64,000 bases of DNA from Saccharibacillus brassicae. GTDB taxonomy: Bacteria; Bacillota; Bacilli; Paenibacillales; Paenibacillaceae. Position numbers and translations under genes: made by a program. The number at the start of each line of letters is the position of its first letter. Position 1 is the first letter of the stretch. Below are positions 61,179-64,000 of this stretch, piece by piece. Below the pieces are notes generated by a model. The model was not told the DNA's origin, made no database searches, and saw nothing but the letters and a program-made list of their open reading frames with translations. The stretch is taken from assembly GCF_006542275.1 (NCBI RefSeq), contig NZ_CP041217.1:5086501-5150500 (forward strand), given 5' to 3'.

Positions 61179-61889
61179 ATGACTACCAAGCAACACGCAT
61201 TCAACGCAGACACCTGGGTATCGGACATTGTCAGCCGGCAGCCGCGTACGGGCGACCTGTTCCGCGAGCTGCGCATCGACTTTTGCTGCGGCGGCAAAAT
61301 GCCGATCCGGCAGGCGGCCGAACAGCGGGGACTCGACACCGCGGAAGTGCTGCGCCGGATCGAACAGATCGACGAGCAGGCGGCCCAACACCGGGAGATG
61401 CAGCCGGCTTCGCTTGAACCGCAGGAACTGATCGCGCATATCCAGCGCAAGTATCACGAGGCGCTGCGTCAGGAACTGCCGGCGCTGACGCCTTACGTGA
61501 CGAAGCTTGCACGCGTGCACGGCGGCAGCCGGCCTTATCTGCTGCGGGTGCAGGAGATCTTCTCTTTGCTCAAAAAAGAGCTGTTGGAACATACCGAAGA
61601 CGAAGACCGGAACGTGTTCCCGCTGCTGGAAACGTATTTCCGCAGCCCTGCCGCAGACACCGCGCAGGCGCTTGAACCGTATCTAAACGAACTGGAAAGC
61701 GAACATGCGCAGGCCGGCGAGCTGCTTAAGGAACTGCGCGAGATCACCGGCGATTTCGTGCCTCCGATCGATGCCTGCGGCACGCACCGCCTCGTGCTGA
61801 ACCGCCTGGAAGCGCTGGAAAAAGACACGTTCGAGCATATCCATATGGAGAACAACATCCTGTTCGAAGAAGCGCGTAAAGCCATCTAA
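61179..61889 (+). CDS. RIC-family iron-sulfur cluster repair di-iron protein (ScdA/YtfE)
   Basis: 236 aa from ATG 61179, after GGGAGG. The N-terminal ScdA_N domain has RIDFCCGGKMP; the C-terminal hemerythrin-like domain carries the His and Glu ligands in HIQRKYHEALRQELP, ARVHGG, LLEHTEDEDRNVFPLLE, ESEHAQAGELL, CGTHRLVLNRL and FEHIHMENNILFEEA. It repairs iron-sulfur clusters damaged by nitric oxide or oxygen. It ends with a strong terminator. Confidence 0.95.
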   Translation: MTTKQHAFNADTWVSDIVSRQPRTGDLFRELRIDFCCGGKMPIRQAAEQRGLDTAEVLRRIEQIDEQAAQHREMQPASLEPQELIAHIQRKYHEALRQELPALTPYVTKLARVHGGSRPYLLRVQEIFSLLKKELLEHTEDEDRNVFPLLETYFRSPAADTAQALEPYLNELESEHAQAGELLKELREITGDFVPPIDACGTHRLVLNRLEALEKDTFEHIHMENNILFEEARKAI

Positions 61890-61945
61890 GGCAAACGCGA
61901 ATACGTGCCGATTGAAGCTTGTCTGCCAAAAGAAACCGAAAAAGG

Positions 61946-61975
61946 CTCCGCGAGTTTGTACTCGCGGAGTTTTTT
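61946..61975. terminator. Terminator after the RIC gene
   Basis: CTCCGCGAG / CTCGCGGAG, 9-bp stem, 6-nt loop, TTTTTT; also A-rich on the left, so it may serve the leftward anti-sigma gene. Confidence 0.88.
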
Positions 61976-62031
61976 GGTCTTGCACGGAAGGTGAGGGCGG
62001 ACGGCTGTCGAAGTTGCCGGCACCCGCCGCT

Positions 62032-63219
62032 TTACTTGGCGGCCGCGGATTGCAGATCGATCCGGATCTCCAGCCCTGTCAGATACGTCTTCGCCGTATC
62101 TCCCGCGCGGCCTGCTCCGGTCCCCCGGATATACGGCTTCACGACGATGAACTTCGCCCGGCTCAGATCGGCGCCGTAGTTGGACGTGTAGGTCATCTTG
62201 CCGTCTACGAGCGAGCCTTCGCCGCCTACGACGTCGAGCGTCTGCCCGCGGTCGTCGACGATATCGTAAGCGCTGCGAAGCAGCGCCGCTTCCCGCTTGG
62301 CCGCCGAAGCGGACCGGTCGCGAAGCGAGAGCGACGTGCGGAGCTGCACCGTCGACGCCGTCACGTCGAGCGTATCGATGCTCAGCGCATAGCGGTCGTC
62401 GTTTGCGGACGGCCCCGGATTCAGGTGCAGTTCGCGGCCTCCGTCGATTCGCTCGAACGGAACGGTCACGCTCAGCGGCTGCGGCTGGCCGGCAATCGAG
62501 ATCGAGATTTTGCCGTCGAAGCGCGTGCCGAGCTGCCGAATCTGATCCGTATTCAGCGGCAGGTTCATCAGCACGCCGTACGTGTCGCCGCCTTGATGTT
62601 CCGGCGTATCGTAGAAGACGCCGTCCAATTCGCCGATGCCGTCCAGCTTCACGTGTACCGTCTGCATGTTTTCTTCCAGTTTGCTTGCGCTTTGAATGCC
62701 CGGCACCGTCAACTCGACAGCAAAAGCGATTCGCGTCCCGTCGAAGATCGTCTCGCGCACGTTCAGGCGTGCGCTGCCGGACGTGGCGGCCGCGTCGACG
62801 AGCGATCCCTGATGGCGTTCGCCCGCGGTGCGCAGTCCCGCATCGTTTTCCATTTGGCTGAACAGGCTGCCGATGACCGGAAGGTCGCGGATCGTGTCCG
62901 CCATCGCCGGCGAGACGAACCCGGAAGCGAACAGCCCGGCCGAGAGAACGACGACCGAAGCGGCGACGGCGGCCGCTTTGCGCAGGGCCGTACCCGGACG
63001 GCGTCCGGCCTTCGGAGCTTCGATTTCTCTGTCTGCCGTGGCGGAACGCCCGTGCATCGTCGCGGCGGCCGCCGAACTGTTATTCGTCGCTGCCGCAGCC
63101 GGGAGAGACGCGTAAGTCGCCTCCAAGCGGGAACGGACAAGCGGGGAGACCGGCACGGAGGTCCGGCCAACCTGTTTCAATTCGTATTCCAACTGCTGCT
63201 CGGCGTTAGATCGATTCAT
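62032..63219 (-). CDS. DUF4179 protein, probable membrane anti-sigma factor
   Basis: 395 aa. N-terminal 100 residues are cytoplasmic (MNRSNAEQQLEYELKQVGRT, then an Ala/Asn-rich linker), followed by one membrane helix (KAAAVAASVVVLSAGLFASG) and an extracytoplasmic DUF4179-type region (FVSPAMADTIRDLPVIGSLF). The start overlaps the end of the sigma factor gene (14 bp), the usual arrangement of an ECF sigma with its anti-sigma. It likely holds the sigma factor until a cell-envelope signal arrives. No RsgI or zinc-binding motif is seen. Confidence 0.85.
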   Translation of the reverse strand: MNRSNAEQQLEYELKQVGRTSVPVSPLVRSRLEATYASLPAAAATNNSSAAAATMHGRSATADREIEAPKAGRRPGTALRKAAAVAASVVVLSAGLFASGFVSPAMADTIRDLPVIGSLFSQMENDAGLRTAGERHQGSLVDAAATSGSARLNVRETIFDGTRIAFAVELTVPGIQSASKLEENMQTVHVKLDGIGELDGVFYDTPEHQGGDTYGVLMNLPLNTDQIRQLGTRFDGKISISIAGQPQPLSVTVPFERIDGGRELHLNPGPSANDDRYALSIDTLDVTASTVQLRTSLSLRDRSASAAKREAALLRSAYDIVDDRGQTLDVVGGEGSLVDGKMTYTSNYGADLSRAKFIVVKPYIRGTGAGRAGDTAKTYLTGLEIRIDLQSAAAK

Positions 63220-63739
63220 AATGCATACTCCCTTTCGGATTCGATTTGAATTTTTGCATGAGAGCGGCCCGGGCCCGCATCAACCTCGTTTTGACCGCGC
63301 TTTCGGTCAATTCCAGCATCTGCGCCGTCTGCGCCACGCTCAGGTCTTCGAAATAGTGCAGAATGACGACCGTTCGCTGCTTCTCGTCCAGCCGGTCGAC
63401 CGCGTCGCGCAGATCGATCCGGTCATACTCGTTGGCAGGGGAGGCGGTGATCGGGAAGTCGGAGACGGATACCGTACGTTTTCGGCCTCGCAGCAGCGTA
63501 TTGCATTCGTTGATCAGGATGCGGAACAACCACGTCCTGAAATAATTCGGCTCCCGCAGGGAAGGCAGCGACCGATATGCTTTCAGCACCGTTTCCTGCA
63601 TGGCGTCCGCCACGTCTTCGTCTTTTCTCAGCATGGACCAGGCCATCCGGTGCAGCGCTTCTTCCTGCTGGCGCATCAAAGCGACGAAAGCGTCCCGGTC
63701 CCCGTCTCTCGCTCGCCGAATCCATTCTTCGTTTTCCAT
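63206..63739 (-). CDS. ECF RNA polymerase sigma factor
   Basis: 177 aa from ATG 63739 (AAAGGA about 10 nt upstream; the ATG at 63796 adds 19 residues lacking conservation). Sigma region 2 (MLRKDEDVADAMQETVLKAY, NYFRTWLFRILINECNTLLR) and region 4 (LDEKQRTVVILHYFEDLSVA, LELTESAVKTRLMRARA) are complete. SigV/SigW-like in size. Directly upstream of and overlapping its DUF4179 anti-sigma partner. Confidence 0.93.
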   Translation of the reverse strand: MENEEWIRRARDGDRDAFVALMRQQEEALHRMAWSMLRKDEDVADAMQETVLKAYRSLPSLREPNYFRTWLFRILINECNTLLRGRKRTVSVSDFPITASPANEYDRIDLRDAVDRLDEKQRTVVILHYFEDLSVAQTAQMLELTESAVKTRLMRARAALMQKFKSNPKGSMHYESI

Positions 63740-63918
63740 GCGGCATCGTTCCTTTCTGGGCGTGTCTTGTTCTTTTTGGGAAGTGAAGATAGACATTAGA
63801 TGGGCGAAGCGGCCGTTCGGTTACATCGGATCTTTCGTATGGGATAAAAAAATAGACGCCGCAGCAGGAGGCAGGCCCGGCAATCAGAGCGACCTATGCG
63901 CGAAAAAACGCAAAAAAA

Positions 63919-63951
63919 CGCGGTCTCTTCGCTGCTTGGCGAAAGACCGCG
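63919..63951 (-). terminator. Terminator of a leftward gene beyond the right edge
   Basis: CGCGGTCTCTTCGC / GCGAAAGACCGCG, 13-bp stem with one bulge, with a run of seven A on the left (T run on the minus strand). It would end a leftward transcript entering from beyond base 64000. Nothing else is recognised from 63740 to 64000. Confidence 0.75.
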
Positions 63952-64000
63952 TTCGGTGCAAGGGGAGAAGATGAGAGGGAAGAGAAGCGGGGAGGCAAGG

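Overview
The window is about 60% GC, gene-dense DNA from a Gram-positive Firmicute. The genes (YesM/YesN two-component system, LplB/YtcP sugar permeases, PstSCAB, RIC/ScdA, YebC, LTA synthase, a sigma-B-like promoter, many GGAGG ribosome binding sites, ATGA start/stop overlaps) point to Paenibacillaceae. A plant-associated Saccharibacillus or Paenibacillus is my best guess; this is inference from gene content, not from a search.

Left part (1-22.2 kb): a sugar-uptake and xylan locus (sensor kinase, AraC-type regulator, solute-binding lipoprotein, two permeases, intracellular GH10 xylanase) with a full-consensus cre site. Next come a phosphate operon pstSCAB behind a PhoP-box-like repeat, a FhuF-like ferric reductase with a phosphoesterase, an LTA-synthase-type enzyme behind a strong promoter with twin palindromes, Tag, a PAS-GGDEF-EAL protein, a YflT-type stress protein behind a sigma-B-like promoter, an MFS pump with an operator on its -10 box, and YebC.

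Accessory island (22.2-26.2 kb): lower GC, with broken phage-like genes (in-frame stop, lost start codon), an AT-rich membrane-anchored protein of unknown function, and a self-contained mini-gene (ribosome binding site, 49 codons, terminator) encoding five near-perfect decapeptide repeats H-G-x-G-G-x-x-P-x-x. It ends at the rhamnose operon rhaB-rhaA-rhaD. A lone CheW is followed by a 1.5 kb gene-free stretch holding four copies of a degenerate composite repeat.

Middle and right (32-50.6 kb): a coiled-coil plus acetyltransferase-like fusion; a heme oxygenase/bacteriophytochrome pair whose GGDEF site is destroyed; P450; DinB; alpha/beta hydrolase; two small DMT half-transporters around a Crp/Fnr regulator; Nudix; a GNAT-aminotransferase fusion with a repetitive linker; ROK regulator with an acidic insertion; MFS; ArsB-type transporter; GH2 glycosidase. 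At 50.6-52.7 kb lies a striking array: a 24-nt hairpin every 50 bp, 17 copies, nested in four roughly 500-bp higher-order repeats. A diverged cousin with the same spacing sits at 19.0-19.2 kb.

Far right (52.7-64 kb): a nitrate-reductase-type molybdoenzyme fused to LysM with a small overlapping partner, a sugar O-acetyltransferase, a tiny acidic lipoprotein, YjbR, GNAT, a DHA2 efflux pump divergent from a TetR regulator with a palindromic operator, an RNA-ligase-family protein, RIC/ScdA, and an ECF sigma/anti-sigma pair. I saw no tRNA, rRNA, CRISPR array or intact insertion sequence. The most novel-looking items are the decapeptide-repeat peptide, the 50-bp hairpin array and the 31-kb composite repeats.
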